Below, piece by piece: positions 38,201 through 48,712 of a stretch of DNA of 64,000 bases. The DNA is taken from assembly GCA_023333565.1 (NCBI GenBank), contig JAJKFH010002994.1, positions 1,612,001 to 1,676,000 on the forward strand, in the 5' to 3' direction. The notes under the pieces are model-generated. The model searched no databases and was not told the origin of the DNA. It saw only the letters and a list, made by a program, of their open reading frames with translations. The first letter of the stretch is position 1, and each line of letters starts with the position of its first letter. The DNA is from Puffinus mauretanicus. Taxonomy: Eukaryota; Chordata; Aves; Procellariiformes; Procellariidae. The translations under genes and the position numbers were made by a program.

Positions 38201-40705
38201 AATCTTGCAATTAGTCAATGGTCTCTTTAAAATCAGAAGAAGAATGACTGCAATGGTTGCCTTTTGATACTACTTTGCATTCAAATGGTCTCAAATTACC
38301 TTAACCTTGGATTCCTGTATTGCTTGAGACCTGATTTCTCTGCCCTTTCTACATTTACTTGATCTTAGGTGCTTCTGGACAAAGCACCCTAGTACTGTTT
38401 TCTCCTTGCAGTTCATTTGTTTTAGTTCCAGTGGATGATATCTGTCAGTGTTGTTTCCCTCCTTCATTATTTTTGATTTAAGACACAGTAATTCTGCACA
38501 CAGTAGCTAACTGATCACCCACTTTGTTTTTTCTGCTTTACTGGACATGGGAGAGAGAGTGAGTCGTTGTTGTTGTTTTAAAGTTTTGTTTATACGGAAG
38601 TTTATTTTAAGGAGTTCACCTCAGGAATATCTGTTCTTTCTTTCTCACATGTTAACAGTGTTAGGGTTAGACACGGCCAGACAGAAAAGCCCGAGTGAGC
38701 TGTGCCTGCAGGCACAGCTGCTGCTGGTCCAGCCAGCCAGGAGATCCCCCTTGTCCTCAACTGGGTGAAAACCAGAGTCTCAACTGTGTAATCTGCCTGG
38801 CAGGGAAGACAGCCCTCTCTCACTGAGAGATTCCTCCTGCTGGCTCTCTTTTTTTGCCAAATGCTCGCTGGTGTGTAATATGAAACTATTGCCCTTGCAC
38901 TGCTTTGGCTGTATACATGGGGGAACATAATAACTGGCATCTCTGGGTCATGAAAAATGGCTGAAATGATATGCAAAAATGGGAGGTATTTTAAAAGCTG
39001 AAATATGTCTTGTGCATTCTCCCTTTGACTATTCTATTGTTTTATGCTTCCTGCCTGAAAGATAAAAATGTTTGTATCTCTTACCCACTGTTCTTTGCCA
39101 TCTCTGAGGCACAGGCAGAACTGAGGCTTCCTGCTGGATGTGCTGCTGCATCCTGCTAGTATCTGTGTGCAGAATACTTCTTATGCAGTACCTTGCATGC
39201 AGTTGCCTTAAATAGCAGCTAATCGAAAAGTGTGAAGACAAAAAAAGCTTCTCCAGATGAGATTAACCTCAGGTAACCTTGCAACTTTGCAAAGAACAGA
39301 GACAATGAATCCAGGAATAAAACTGCTGTATGTCCAAGCGGGGTCCTATGCAATGAGCACAACATTGTCTTCTGGAATGCTTCTGTGAACCAATATACCA
39401 ACGCTGCCCATGTCTGCTGTTGATCAACCACCGAATCTTCTGCATTCATGTCTTGCTATTGTTTGCTAACCTGCTTCAGCTAACCCCTTAGCTTAAAAAC
39501 TGGCTGGAGAGTCAGGGAATAGTCTTTTTCAGAGCCTGTTTTTCTTCCCTCTGCGCTCCAGAGATTTTCTTACTGAGCATTTTAAAATTAAAAGTGTTTT
39601 GGCCATTATGCTTGCTGTAGTCCCTAGGTGCCCATTTAGAGTTGATCTTGCTCTTATCTGCCTAAACTGTCATAAATAATCATACTAAACCCAGCAAAGA
39701 TTGAAGAGTCTCATATTTGTGTATTTCAAGTCACATAGCGTATTCTAACCATCAAGAACAAATGTGGGAATAAAAATGACTGCATTCAACATTCATCTTT
39801 TTGTTTAGGCTAACAAAAGATTTTCAGTTCCTGGGTTAAGTGTTGAATCTTATAGAGTTTTTTGAAATCAGCTTTTCTTTCTGTCTACGAAAATAAAATT
39901 CATGTGTGTCATTTGTATCTTTTACAACCTCATGCTCCAGTCAGTGCAAAAAGCAGCTGCCTGGTATTTTCTTCTTCCCAGTTCCTCATAATGTCACTCC
40001 ATGACTCCTCAAATGCCTTTTGGCTCAAAAGCAGACACCACTCTTGTCTCAAATTAATTTCCAATTCTTCCCTTTTTAATGTGTGTTGCTGCTTGTGCCT
40101 GTATTGATGCTAACCCCCTGCTTCTATCCGTTTGATACTGGTTAGGGAGGTATAAAGTTATCGAATAACATCAAGAAATGATAAAGGTCACTGCCAAATG
40201 TCTGTCCTGTGCTAGCTATCTGGAGATGGGCTAGAAAATTGTAAAATGGGTTAATGTTTACCAAACATTATAAACATTGGCTGCAGTATTTCCTATTCTT
40301 GTGACTGGAGGCACCGAAGGTATAAAAGAACATGAAATTCGTTGACCAAATGAAAGCTGGACAGCAGTGAAGTACAGCTGTATTGGATACTGGGTTTGAC
40401 AAACTTTGGTAGCAGGCTTTTCGTCCCTATCTGCCTAGTTTTATTCTTTTCAAGGACCACACTGTAAACAGTCTGTTTAAACCAAGAGAGGATGATGATG
40501 TTATCCCAGATTAATGACAGCTTTATTCACTCCCTAGATCTCCAATGCTATCCAGGGCAAGAATGCTCACTCATTCCAGTGGAGTTTCTGGAGCATGCAG
40601 TACAGCTTCATTGTGTGTGCTTTTGTTGGTGTCTTTGGAGGAGGTTTTTTCCTCCTGACATCTTTCTACATTGAGGAAGATCGTAAGGAAGCGGAGCGGC
40701 TTTGA
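11056..40705 (+). CDS. SPNS3: SPNS3, spinster homologue 3 (MFS transporter), 11 coding exons, 498 codons
   Basis: Joined exons: 11056-11263, 15567-15632, 16096-16232, 16767-16918, 17816-17882, 18912-19102, 21022-21174, 24335-24524, 29944-30009, 37669-37767, 40538-40705. All introns are GT-AG and the total is 1497 nt including TGA. The product is a spinster-family major facilitator with about 12 membrane helices. MFS motif [11 protein letters not shown], is at residues 105-114. The family segments LSRGLVGIG (144-152) and [13 protein letters not shown] (430-442) are present, with a loop cysteine pair C315/C320. SPNS3 rather than SPNS2 is indicated by DWFIVPGILLD after helix 1, [15 protein letters not shown] and [12 protein letters not shown]. 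Length is close to the roughly 510 residues of mammalian SPNS3. Paralogues export lysophospholipid (SPNS1, lysosome) or sphingosine-1-phosphate (SPNS2, plasma membrane); the cargo of SPNS3 is not established. The start is the first ATG after an in-frame TGA at 11035-11037. The frame looks intact, with no pseudogene signs. Confidence 0.94.
11876..11879. repeat. Target-site duplication, left copy (CTAC)
   Basis: CTAC directly precedes the LTR and is repeated exactly at its other end. Confidence 0.7.
11880..12451 (-). mobile_element. Solo LTR of an endogenous retrovirus, antisense in SPNS3 intron 1
   Basis: A 572-bp element bounded, in its own orientation, by TG at the 5' end and CA at the 3' end. 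It is flanked by the 4-bp direct repeat CTAC at 11876-11879 and 12452-12455. On the minus strand there is a TATA-like GTATAAAATG (12011-12020) and, about 65 bp further on, AATAAA (11941-11946), the spacing expected of a U3/R boundary. No gag, pol or env sequence and no second LTR lies nearby, so this is a solo LTR left by recombination. The 4-bp duplication suggests a gammaretrovirus-like class. It is non-coding. Confidence 0.82.
12452..12455. repeat. Target-site duplication, right copy (CTAC)
   Basis: CTAC directly follows the LTR and matches the left copy at 11876-11879. Confidence 0.7.
15567..15632 (+). CDS. SPNS3: SPNS3 exon 2: loop after helix 1
   Basis: A 66-nt exon, phase 1 on both sides, with acceptor TCTCTTGCAG and donor ACAG|GTAATA. 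It supplies ILLDIQKYF and the polar segment [12 protein letters not shown] that leads into helix 2. It matches the corresponding short exon of the spinster family. Confidence 0.92.
16096..16232 (+). CDS. SPNS3: SPNS3 exon 3: helices 2-3 and MFS motif A
   Basis: Runs from split V92 to L137. It carries helix 2, the signature [10 protein letters not shown] (D109, R110, R113) and helix 3. Acceptor TTTCCAG, donor TTG|GTATGT, leaving phase 0. Confidence 0.94.
16767..16918 (+). CDS. SPNS3: SPNS3 exon 4: helix 4 and start of helix 5
   Basis: Residues 138-188. Contains LSRGLVGIG with R146, the position equivalent to the arginine needed in SPNS2, then [15 protein letters not shown]. Residue 153 is Met where SPNS1 and SPNS2 have Glu. 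Acceptor GCCTGCAG. The donor AAG|GTTGGT is weak, but joining here rebuilds VGSGLGY exactly. Confidence 0.92.
17816..17882 (+). CDS. SPNS3: SPNS3 exon 5: end of helix 5, loop 5-6
   Basis: A 67-nt exon encoding the rest of S188, then [19 protein letters not shown] and AFR to R210. Acceptor TTGCTTACAG, donor AGG|GTGAGT. The GDWHWAFR segment is a spinster-family hallmark before helix 6. Confidence 0.93.
18748..18846 (+). mobile_element. CR1 LINE, 5'-truncated 3' end
   Basis: Carries the CR1 3' end: GTTGGACTCGATGATCTTAG, then AGGTCTTTTCCAACC, and three ATTCTATG-type units (18820-18846). CR1 is the dominant avian LINE and inserts as short 3' fragments without target duplication. Only about 100 bp remain, with no coding sequence. 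It is in sense orientation within SPNS3 intron 5 and ends 65 nt before exon 6. The left boundary is approximate. Confidence 0.93.
18912..19102 (+). CDS. SPNS3: SPNS3 exon 6: helix 6 and central cytosolic loop
   Basis: Residues 211-274. Helix 6 (about 212-228, [11 protein letters not shown]) is followed by a basic central loop rich in R, K, H and T. It ends with [11 protein letters not shown], which matches the conserved stretch before helix 7. Acceptor GTCTACAG, donor AA|GTAAGT, phase 2. A CR1 fragment ends 65 nt upstream of this exon. Confidence 0.93.
19103..21021 (+). other. SPNS3: SPNS3 intron 6
   Basis: 1.9 kb, GT-AG, phase 2. The only notable content is the CpG island near 19.65-19.88 kb. 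Confidence 0.85.
19650..19875. promoter_or_regulatory. Intragenic CpG island in SPNS3 intron 6
   Basis: About 26 CpGs in roughly 220 bp, with GC content far above the surrounding intron. It begins soon after 19660 and ends with CCCGGGACC near 19872. It may be an alternative or antisense promoter, an enhancer, or a remnant of a GC-rich insertion. A minus-strand frame of 133 codons (19592-19993) crosses it, but GC-rich DNA has few stops, so that frame is not counted as a gene. Confidence 0.55.
21022..21174 (+). CDS. SPNS3: SPNS3 exon 7: helix 7 and luminal/extracellular loop
   Basis: Residues 274-325. [20 protein letters not shown] forms helix 7, followed by [16 protein letters not shown]. The loop has C315 and C320, spaced as in SPNS2 and SPNS3 and probably a disulfide. 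Acceptor TTGACTTTCAG, donor ACAG|GTGAGG, phase 2. Confidence 0.94.
21175..24334 (+). other. SPNS3: SPNS3 intron 7
   Basis: 3.2 kb, GT-AG, phase 2. No further gene or transposon was recognised. Confidence 0.85.
24335..24524 (+). CDS. SPNS3: SPNS3 exon 8: helices 8 and 9
   Basis: Completes S325 and encodes [20 protein letters not shown] (helix 8), a basic cytosolic turn ([17 protein letters not shown]) and helix 9, ending at F388. Acceptor CTTTATCACCAG, donor TTT|GTAAGT, phase 0. Confidence 0.94.
24525..29943 (+). other. SPNS3: SPNS3 intron 8
   Basis: 5.4 kb, GT-AG, phase 0. A 127-codon open frame without ATG at 26359-26742 has no recognisable domain and was rejected as a gene. Otherwise nothing was seen. 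Confidence 0.85.
29944..30009 (+). CDS. SPNS3: SPNS3 exon 9: helix 10
   Basis: A 66-nt symmetric phase-0 exon, residues 389-410. It includes [17 protein letters not shown], which matches the family pattern GE-LL-NWA-ADIL of helix 10. The acceptor TTTTTTGCAG is strong and the donor is TTG|GTAAGTG. Confidence 0.93.
30010..37668 (+). other. SPNS3: SPNS3 intron 9, the largest
   Basis: 7.7 kb, GT-AG, phase 0. No nested gene, LINE end or LTR was recognised on either strand. Confidence 0.85.
37669..37767 (+). CDS. SPNS3: SPNS3 exon 10: helix 11 signature
   Basis: A 99-nt symmetric phase-0 exon, residues 411-443. It starts [15 protein letters not shown] and includes [14 protein letters not shown], the most diagnostic spinster motif. 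Acceptor TTTGTTTCAG, donor ATT|GTAAGT. Confidence 0.95.
37768..40537 (+). other. SPNS3: SPNS3 intron 10
   Basis: 2.8 kb, GT-AG, phase 0. It contains a 22-bp perfect palindrome at 38698-38719 and a locally GC-richer segment around 38670-38800. Confidence 0.85.
38698..38719. repeat. 22-bp perfect palindrome
   Basis: Arms AGCTGTGCCTG and CAGGCACAGCT meet without a spacer at a PstI-like CTGCAG centre. The symmetry breaks at the next base on each side. Confidence 0.8.
40538..40705 (+). CDS. SPNS3: SPNS3 exon 11: helix 12, C-terminus and stop
   Basis: Residues 444-498 and TGA at 40703-40705. [20 protein letters not shown] leads into helix 12 (about 467-488, ending LLTSFYI), then the short polar tail [10 protein letters not shown]. 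Acceptor TCACTCCCTAG. Mammalian SPNS3 carries a longer tail after this point; here the frame simply stops. Confidence 0.93.
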   Translation: MSNAIQGKNAHSFQWSFWSMQYSFIVCAFVGVFGGGFFLLTSFYIEEDRKEAERL

Positions 40706-40835
40706 GGTTTCTATATAACTTTTAAACCTGTATCTGATTGCTTTCCTACTTTGTACACTAGCCATGATATTGGCTCTGTAAAGTTAAAACACAAATGTCT
40801 GCATTATGTTAATACCACATCAGTTTCTGTAAAAA

Positions 40836-40841
40836 AATAAA
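40836..40841 (+). terminator. Polyadenylation signal AATAAA (proximal)
   Basis: A canonical AATAAA inside an A-rich run, 131 nt after the SPNS3 stop codon. This is the first good signal downstream of the coding region. Confidence 0.6.
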
Positions 40842-40967
40842 GGCAAAATCCCAGCAAAGCCTCAGATTAAACAAACCTCCCATATTGAGCAAAACAGACT
40901 GCAGAACACCCAAGGATCAGGGAAGTGCTGTTAGTGACACCTTCAAAATGCTGCAGTCTATGGAGAT

Positions 40968-40973
40968 AATAAA
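40968..40973 (+). terminator. Polyadenylation signal AATAAA (distal)
   Basis: A second canonical AATAAA, 263 nt after the stop, followed by T/G-containing sequence. It may be used instead of, or together with, the proximal signal. Confidence 0.5.
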
Positions 40974-43900
40974 ATAGCTTTACTGTAGGTAAGCACCATT
41001 ATAACCTTCATGGAAGGTGCGGTTCTTTTTCTACTGTGATCTTTCTGAGCCCAGTAGAACCTAGCCTTCTCCCTCTTCCCTGAAAGAAGTCATATTCAAA
41101 GTGTAAAAGATTCAAAGAAAACCTGTTGAATGGGACAGATCACCTGGATTCTTACCACTTCCTTCTGCTCTGACTTGGTTTTCTAGGTTCCAGAAATGAA
41201 TGCTGTTTTTCAAATGAAGATGAACTCTGGGACAAGATTTCCAAAGAAGAAAAGAATGTCCTCCCCTTTTTCTTTCCTTTTTGCTTAATGAGATACAGCT
41301 AGAGAAAAGGCCAAATAACAATTCTTCCATATGGCAGAAAATCCTGCATACTGACTTTTTTTTGGATGCTTTTGACTGTGAGTCAAAAATTGCTACTGCA
41401 TTGGCATATGGCAACCCTCCCCCATCTGCAAAACAGGCACGAGTATTCTGTGGAGCTGGGGAGCTCCAGAAGGTAGCGCATAGAGCTGTCACAGGCACGA
41501 CTGCTAACCTAAACAAGACAGTAGCATTTAAGGCGGAATGTCTCGTGGAGATTAGGAAGGGAGGCTTATGAATTCTCAGCAGGATAAGATTTGCCTGTAG
41601 AATTTGGAAAATGTAGATAGTACAAAAAGTATTTTCAGTCATCTGAAATGACCAAGAGAAGCAGAAACTATCACAGTGTCAGATTCAAGAGTGGAGGGTT
41701 GTGATCATTTTATATGTAATATGTTAATGGCCTCTTTTTAATTCTTTGAGGCTCTTCAGAATATCCTCAGGCCTTGGGTAAGTATCTCCTCTCAGGAGTT
41801 AACAGTAGTACCACTTAAATATAACGATCCATTTGAGCTCTTATCTCCAAAGTGCGTTAAGACTTTGGATGTGGTATCTATTGTCATAATATCATCCCAG
41901 GTGCCAAACAGGACATGATTAGTGTGGCCGACTTTCGTTGTTTGATGTGGTGTCATTCCCAGCAGCACCTTAAAGCCAAAGCCTGAGGAAGATATTAGCA
42001 AGTGAATTGTGAAGTATTATGAATCTTGCCTGATTCTCCCAGTAAATCATAAAGCACAATATTCCCGTTTCGACTGTGAATATCTAATGTCATTATAAAT
42101 AGCATAATTCAGCAACGGCAGGTTTTTGTTTCTCCCTCTCTCTCCCTCATTTTTAAAAAATCTGTTTTGAAACCTGACTTAAACCCAGGTAGTGAAATTT
42201 GGCCAGAGCTTATGCCATTATGGGAAATAATAGAGAAACTTTTTTGTGATACTCAGTAAGAGTGTAATAATTGTCTTTAAAATAAAAGTTGGTATTCCGA
42301 AAGACTGAGAAACTTTTTCTGGTTGTAAAATCTAGCCAAAGCCATTATACCACTGACTTTTTGGAAATTCATGTGGTGCCAGAGAACCCATGTCCAACAA
42401 GGGATTTTTACTATTCGATATGGACGCATCGGCCTGTATAGGTCCTAAGTGCTTGTCTTCACATTTTTCAGCCTATTTTTTAAGCTACCTGGTAACAATG
42501 TTTGGATTGAAACCTCTTGCTTATATTCAGCAGACCTGGTGAAATTTGTAGCATTTGTCCTCCAGCTAGAAGAACAATTCACTTTGCACCAATGCCTCAT
42601 TGTAGGATGAATTTGGGAGGTCTAAAAACATTCTTTAGGGCCTTCTCAACTCACTGCACTGTTGGACTTGCAAGAGCCTGAGATTCATCTTGTACACTGT
42701 TACTGTACCACGTGTGCTGTTTGATGATATCCACGTGGCTCTGGCAAACAGCTACTTTGTCAAAAAGTTAAATTCTGAGCTGAGGTGAAGTTCACCAATG
42801 CAATGTATTGTACAGCAGTACCTTCACTAGATACCATTTACTGTTACATCACTTTATGCCCAGAAACTGAGGGAAGAGTTCTGTGACAAGTGCACATCAG
42901 TACTTGAGGCCATAAAATTATTTTGATTTTGTTTCATTCTATGATATTTGCTGGTGACAACAGTGCCAGATCCTTCCTTAGTATTTTATCAGAATTTCTC
43001 AGAAGCTGCATATAAGTGTACTGCCATGAAGATTTGCATTGTGCTTCAAGTCTTTTGTACACAATATATAGACAGGTATGTTACGTACAGCCTAATTCTG
43101 AAATTGTCTGGGAATGTTGGTATTAGGTAATGTTTTGTTTTTGGTAAAGAATTCATTTCATAAGGTAACCTGATACTATGAAAGGTGTTGAGCTTGGATT
43201 TACAGAGCTCTGAGGATCAGTAGTAGAATCACAAGATTCTACCTCTGTTGCCAAACTCTAGAGATAAAGTTTGCAATTACTAAAATCATTGACAGCTGCA
43301 AACCAGATGCCCCCAACACCACATCTGATTCCTTGAAACTCAGGCAGACAGGCCAAGATTTTGAGAACCATTATTCAGTTATGGTAGGATTTAAGCAGCT
43401 TGATAGTACTTCTCTACTGGTGTGTTCATGATTTGCCTGTAAACAGATGATCTATTTATCACTTTTGTTAAGTCAGCATTAAATTCTTCTTAAAAGAAAA
43501 AAAAATCAGAAACTGTATCTGGAATACTGCGGAGGCACGCATTTGACATATGAGCAAGAGATGCCAAATGCTGTTCTGTAGGTGGTACATGAAGTCCGTG
43601 ACAAACTCATTCCTACTCCTACTCTTACCTCCTTTGTGAAAGTCTGTGCCTAGAAATTAGCAGGATCACGCTGACTAGTTCAATTCCATCTTTTCAAATG
43701 CTTCTCTCCTTTCTTTGTAATGTAAGGGGACAGGACTTTGCTTTTTGTTACATTTTTTTCTGCATTTTAGTAAGACTAACATCCGAGCCAAGAGGCAGGA
43801 TGCTCTGAGCTGTGCCTGGGCTTCCCTGGAGCTGCACTGTCCTCTCTCTTGCTGAGAACTGCTGACTTGTCATGCAAAGGTGCAGTGCCTGTGTGAAACA

Positions 43901-46900
43901 GCCCTGGGAGGCTCTGCCTCCAAAGCAGGGAAACTGTTTCCAGCATCTGTTTGGCTCCGTGTCTTAAATAAAGATAAAACTTCCTCACTAGGATATCTAA
44001 AAGGAATAGAATTTCTTAAAATTTTTTGTATGTCTTTAATTTGCTTCTTAGCAGGTGGCACCAAATTCTGCACTGAGGGGTTAACACAACAGTTTCTTAG
44101 TGCTGGAGGGGGCTGTTGTGCATTGTAGCTATTTAAGACATTACACTTTTTGCATGCCATCAAAAACCTGTATTAGAGAAAGTCACGGAGTCCTGTCACA
44201 CAGCCAGAGAAGGAACAAAAGTTCTCTTTAGGCATAAATTGAAATACCAGTTGTTTTCTATCGTTCCAACTGAGTAGAAGTAAGAAAAAAGTGGAGGGCT
44301 TGAAGAAGTTATTAAATTTGCTGCTCTATCTAGATTGGAAAGAGCTGCTGCTGGAAGCTGCTGGTTATTGAGATGGTTTGTTCTGCAGCATTCAAGCTGC
44401 TTGGAATCTGTGTCCCTTGCATCAAACGAATGACAATCGAACAAGTTGACAAAACTTGTATTTTCTGTAACTGTTCGTATCTTCTCCTCCTACCTTTAAC
44501 ATTTCTTCTTTGCTCTTTCCAACCCAAATAGTGGGTAAGAGGCACTTTGGAACAGCTCCAGAAGGTGAGATTTTATAAGTCCATTCAGGTAATGATTTTG
44601 ATCTTTTCTTCCCCTTCCCTCATTCCCCAAAGCAGGGACAGGTGATTGGTACTGACCTTTAGTGCTGTTTATGTGGGTATTTTTTTAAAGAAGTTTTAGA
44701 ACTCTGCTTGGCATAAAAATTGCCTTCAGAGTCATGATTATTTCTAGCTTCTGCTAAATGCCCGTAAAGGCATCAAGTGGGCAGGACATGTCTGAGATAC
44801 AACAAACAGTACCATGGTGTATAACTGCTTCTCTAGAGCGATTCCTTCCACCAGTGATGTCGTGTGAGATTGCTATCAGCAGGATTTTAATTGTCAAAGA
44901 TGTTCTATGTAACTTTTTCTCTCCCTCCCCCTCTCCTTCCCAAGCAAGTAGCCCTGTGCACTGCTCCTGAAAGGGGTTTAGCAGCACCTAAGACATCTTT
45001 CTGTACTCTGGCTGAAGGTGTGCAGATGGCAGACCACAGCTGTCCAGGCTACAGATATTCTGTCTAGGCTGCTCCCTCCCAAGAAGACCTTGTGGTTTAT
45101 TCCTTTTTGCCCTAATCACTTGTGCAGCTGAATTGTCTTTTGCAAAATATTTTGCAGAACAGCTGTGATCCTTTATAATGCTACTGATGTAGTCATGGGT
45201 GTCAAAAGCATCATTTAGCTTTGAAAAAAGGCTTTGCGTTGCTGCTGTCATTCTGAGGGACCTGTGCTGAAACTGGATCAGTTATGACAGTACCAACCCT
45301 GGTGGCTGTTTTACTAACTCATTCCTAACTTCCACTGAAGAAGACTTTATCACCTTCTTGGGTGGCCTGTGTCAGTACTCCATCAATGAAAAATTGGCAG
45401 TTTCCCCCCTACTATTCTATTACAGAATAATTGGCTGAATTCTGTCTTGCTCGTCTGCCCTGCACTTGTCTTCCCTTGTACTCCCTCCATTGTCTAGTGA
45501 CTAGAGATTCACCTAGTGCCTTTATCATTAGGTATGTATGTCCTCTTAGTTTAGAATCTGTAGAATAACCAACTGATTCCTGTTTGGAAAGTAAGCTAAA
45601 AGAAGTAGACACTGTCCACCTGACAATAGCATAATATGAGTACAGAAAGACCAGATCAGCCGAATTTATGCTGTAGCTGACATTAGTTTTTTCTTAGCAG
45701 TAGATCCATCATCTCTGCTTTTTTACCTTTCCCTCCTCACATTAAAATGCAGATGCAGTGTCTGTTGAAATAAATTCTGAAATAACTAAGAAACCTGAAA
45801 ATCCTCCATTATCCCAAAACCTTTATGGTAAAAGTTTTCATTAGAGATAGCCTTCTGCTGTTTTGCAAACATTTTTCACTCTTCAGGCCTCCTTTGAGTA
45901 CTGGATTCTCCTACCCCGCCTGCAATACTGCTAGTTACTGCTGCCTGTCAGGGTGCCTGGGACCTGGAGAGAAGTCACCTCCTCCCTTGATACAGGCAAA
46001 AAAAAGTGATGAAAAAACAATGTCTGTGGGTCCCTGCCAAGTTGTGCTGGCATTCAAGTAGCTGGAACTGGCTGTATTCCATTACAAGAGAGCCACTGGG
46101 TTCATCTCAGTTCTATAATTATCTTCACTGTAATCCAATAAAGCCTTGGAAAGGTTCTTAGAAAGCTTTTTGTTTATAAGGGAAACAAAGGTTGATATGA
46201 AAAGACTCTTGATCCCAATGCTGTATTGCTGACCAAAATTGTGTTGATCTCGCTTTGTGTAATTTAATGTTTTCGTAACAGTTTTGTTATTAGTATGTAA
46301 ATTGACTACGTATCCTGCAGTAATAAAATGGCTGTAATTTTGAGAGATTAATGTAAGTGCTGTCAAATCCCATTGTAGAAAGGTCCTTTGTAAATGCGCT
46401 GTTAAATGTACACAGATTTGAGATGTGACTGAATCCCAGTAGGCCTAACCCTGCCAATGGAGCTAGAGCAAGGCTCGAGAAATGTACACTGTCTCTGTAA
46501 ATTCAGGATTCTATATAATGAACAAATCTGACCTGCACAGGACTTGGCTCACATTGTGGTACTAAGATCTGACTTTATTTGCTCATATACTGTGGTGGGT
46601 TTTTTTCTACAGTTAATATTTTTCTATATTGTTATGAAAAATGCTTTTAAGTGGCATTGAAAGGTAAATTCATGCATTCATGTATGAAGGTATAATTTTC
46701 TTTTCAGTATTTAATGTGTTGGGCAGTGGGCTTGAAACTGATGTAAAAAGGATGAAGGTAACCATTTTTGAAAGTACTGACTTCAAGCTAGCTATTTAAT
46801 TCCACCATAATGTACCCTAGTAAGTGGCCTGACTTTTTTCTTTCTTCATTCCTCTTTTTCAAAGAGCCTTGCATCCCTCTTCCTAATGAAAGCAATCTGA

Positions 46901-48692
46901 GCAGCTGTGTGTTCAACACTCAAGAAAATCAGGCCATTTACTTAAAGACTTAATTATGGGTTTGGGAGCCTAATCTTAGGCACCTAATTTTTGAAATCTT
47001 GGTTATAGGCATTTTTTTCAGGAATATCTCTATCCTGCTAAATGAAAACATCACTTAAAGAAATGCAGGTCTACCAGTACTTCTTAATCTTCAGTCTGGT
47101 AGATACTGCAACCGTTAACTTCTTCATAGTTTTTTGCCTTTATAGTTTACATTTTCAGTGAATGAAGTTGTTCTTTGTGTGTATTGACAACCCACCACAG
47201 AGGAGATGTCACTGGAACTGGTATGTCAGAGCTGGGAGCAGACAGAGCTGTAGTAAAAGAGGACATGACGTGAAAAAGGACACCTGAGTTCTTGCTGAGA
47301 ATATTTCTTCAGTAAAACCAGGTGAAAAGATGTTTCTTCAACCCATTTGGATAACTCTGTGGATTCATCCGGTAGTGGAATAAAATGCGGATCACAGTAT
47401 AAAGCAACAGACTCCCCATCCCTGATTTTTAAGAGCATTGCAGGAAGACAGCCTTGTGGTATGACGTAAGAGAGGTATGTGAGTATGATGATAGAGGTGA
47501 AAAGGAGAGGTGATTGATGAAATATGCAAGCATGTTAGTCTGGTTTTTGTATTAGGAATGACTAGAGTTGGTTCACCGAGAGGATGGTTAATGGCAGCTA
47601 GATAGTGTGTGAGGAATATCTTGTCTAGAAAATGATGTTCATGATCTGATTTTTACCACAAAAGCCTCTGCAAGCCAGCAGTCTCTCAGTCGTCCTTCCA
47701 ATTAATGTGGGTAACCTAGGATAATTCAGTGGGAATTGCATGGTAAGCTCCTGAGCAAGGGAATTATTTTTCTTTGGCCCTTTTTTTGCCTGGAATTCAT
47801 GAAAGACAGGCTGCTTGCCGCATCTGTAAAGTGAGGATGCACAGCTCCTAAAGAAAACTGCAGTTCTATTTTTAGAATTGTTTTAATTGGGCATCAGATA
47901 TGCGTATCTCCAACCTATTAACCTGGTCACACTGTGTGGTCTGATCCTCCTCTAATAGAATGTGATTAAATGTGATTCATCATCATCTCCGCTAAGCGCA
48001 TGCAAGTGGGAGAACGTTGGTAGTGAAGCAGATGCAGTTATTTTCATACCAGCTGCTTTCTCCTGTAAATTTAGTTTGTATTGTTAAACACTGTCATGTT
48101 GTCTTAAGGGGTCTGTGGCTCCTGATTTAGTGCGATGACTAATGTTCTTTGCTGCACTTCACCGGAGGCTCCGAGTGCTCCTGGAAACGGTGAGACCGAC
48201 AGAAACAACAGGACTGAAGCATGGACATCGGTGGCTTTGAAGGAAGCCAGTTATCTGCGTCTAGGGGAGAAAGAAAATTTTCATGCTTACTGGGGTTGCC
48301 CGGACTTGCCAACTTTATTAAGGAAAGGCAAGGTATGGGAGGAAAGGGGAAATATTTACATTCGCTGATGTTCCATAAAAAGCAAATGTTTAACCAAAAA
48401 AGAACAGCTTGTTTAAGTGAACAGAGACATCTAGTAGGGAGCTTGTAACTGCCTCAAGAAGAGGTGTGGCCCCAGGATGGGTCTGCTTCGACAAGTGATT
48501 GGCTTTTTTGTGATCCCAACAATTCCAGAGCAGACTTCTTTAACTACAAGTAAGTACGTTTAGCCTCTTGAGCATTGCAAACTTGCCTTAAAACCAAGCT
48601 GAGCTGCCTGCTTTAAGGTGCCTATTTTTCTTCCTGATGTAAGAAATGTCTGCCCTCCAATGATGCTGCGGAGGTGCAAGAAAAAGATCCAA

Positions 48693-48712
48693 TGCCTCCT
48701 CCTCCTCCTCCT
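48693..48712 (+). repeat. (CCT)n microsatellite
   Basis: Six CCT units in a row, flanked by GC and AG. Confidence 0.8.

Larger units (their letters stand above)
40706..40990 (+). other. SPNS3: SPNS3 3' untranslated region (estimated)
   Basis: Sequence from the stop codon to just past the second AATAAA. The end is an estimate, because no cleavage-site data are available. If the first signal is used, the 3' UTR would be about 150 nt. Confidence 0.5.

Noticed and set aside
38658..38673. TTAGGGTTAG as an interstitial telomere repeat
   Set aside because: Fewer than two units, so chance is likely.
41112..41642. 176-codon minus-strand open frame downstream of SPNS3
   Set aside because: No recognisable domain, with shadow frames on the other strand; consistent with chance in noncoding DNA.
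47226..47438. 70-codon minus-strand frame with balanced amino-acid composition
   Set aside because: No splice signals of quality at either side and no family resemblance.
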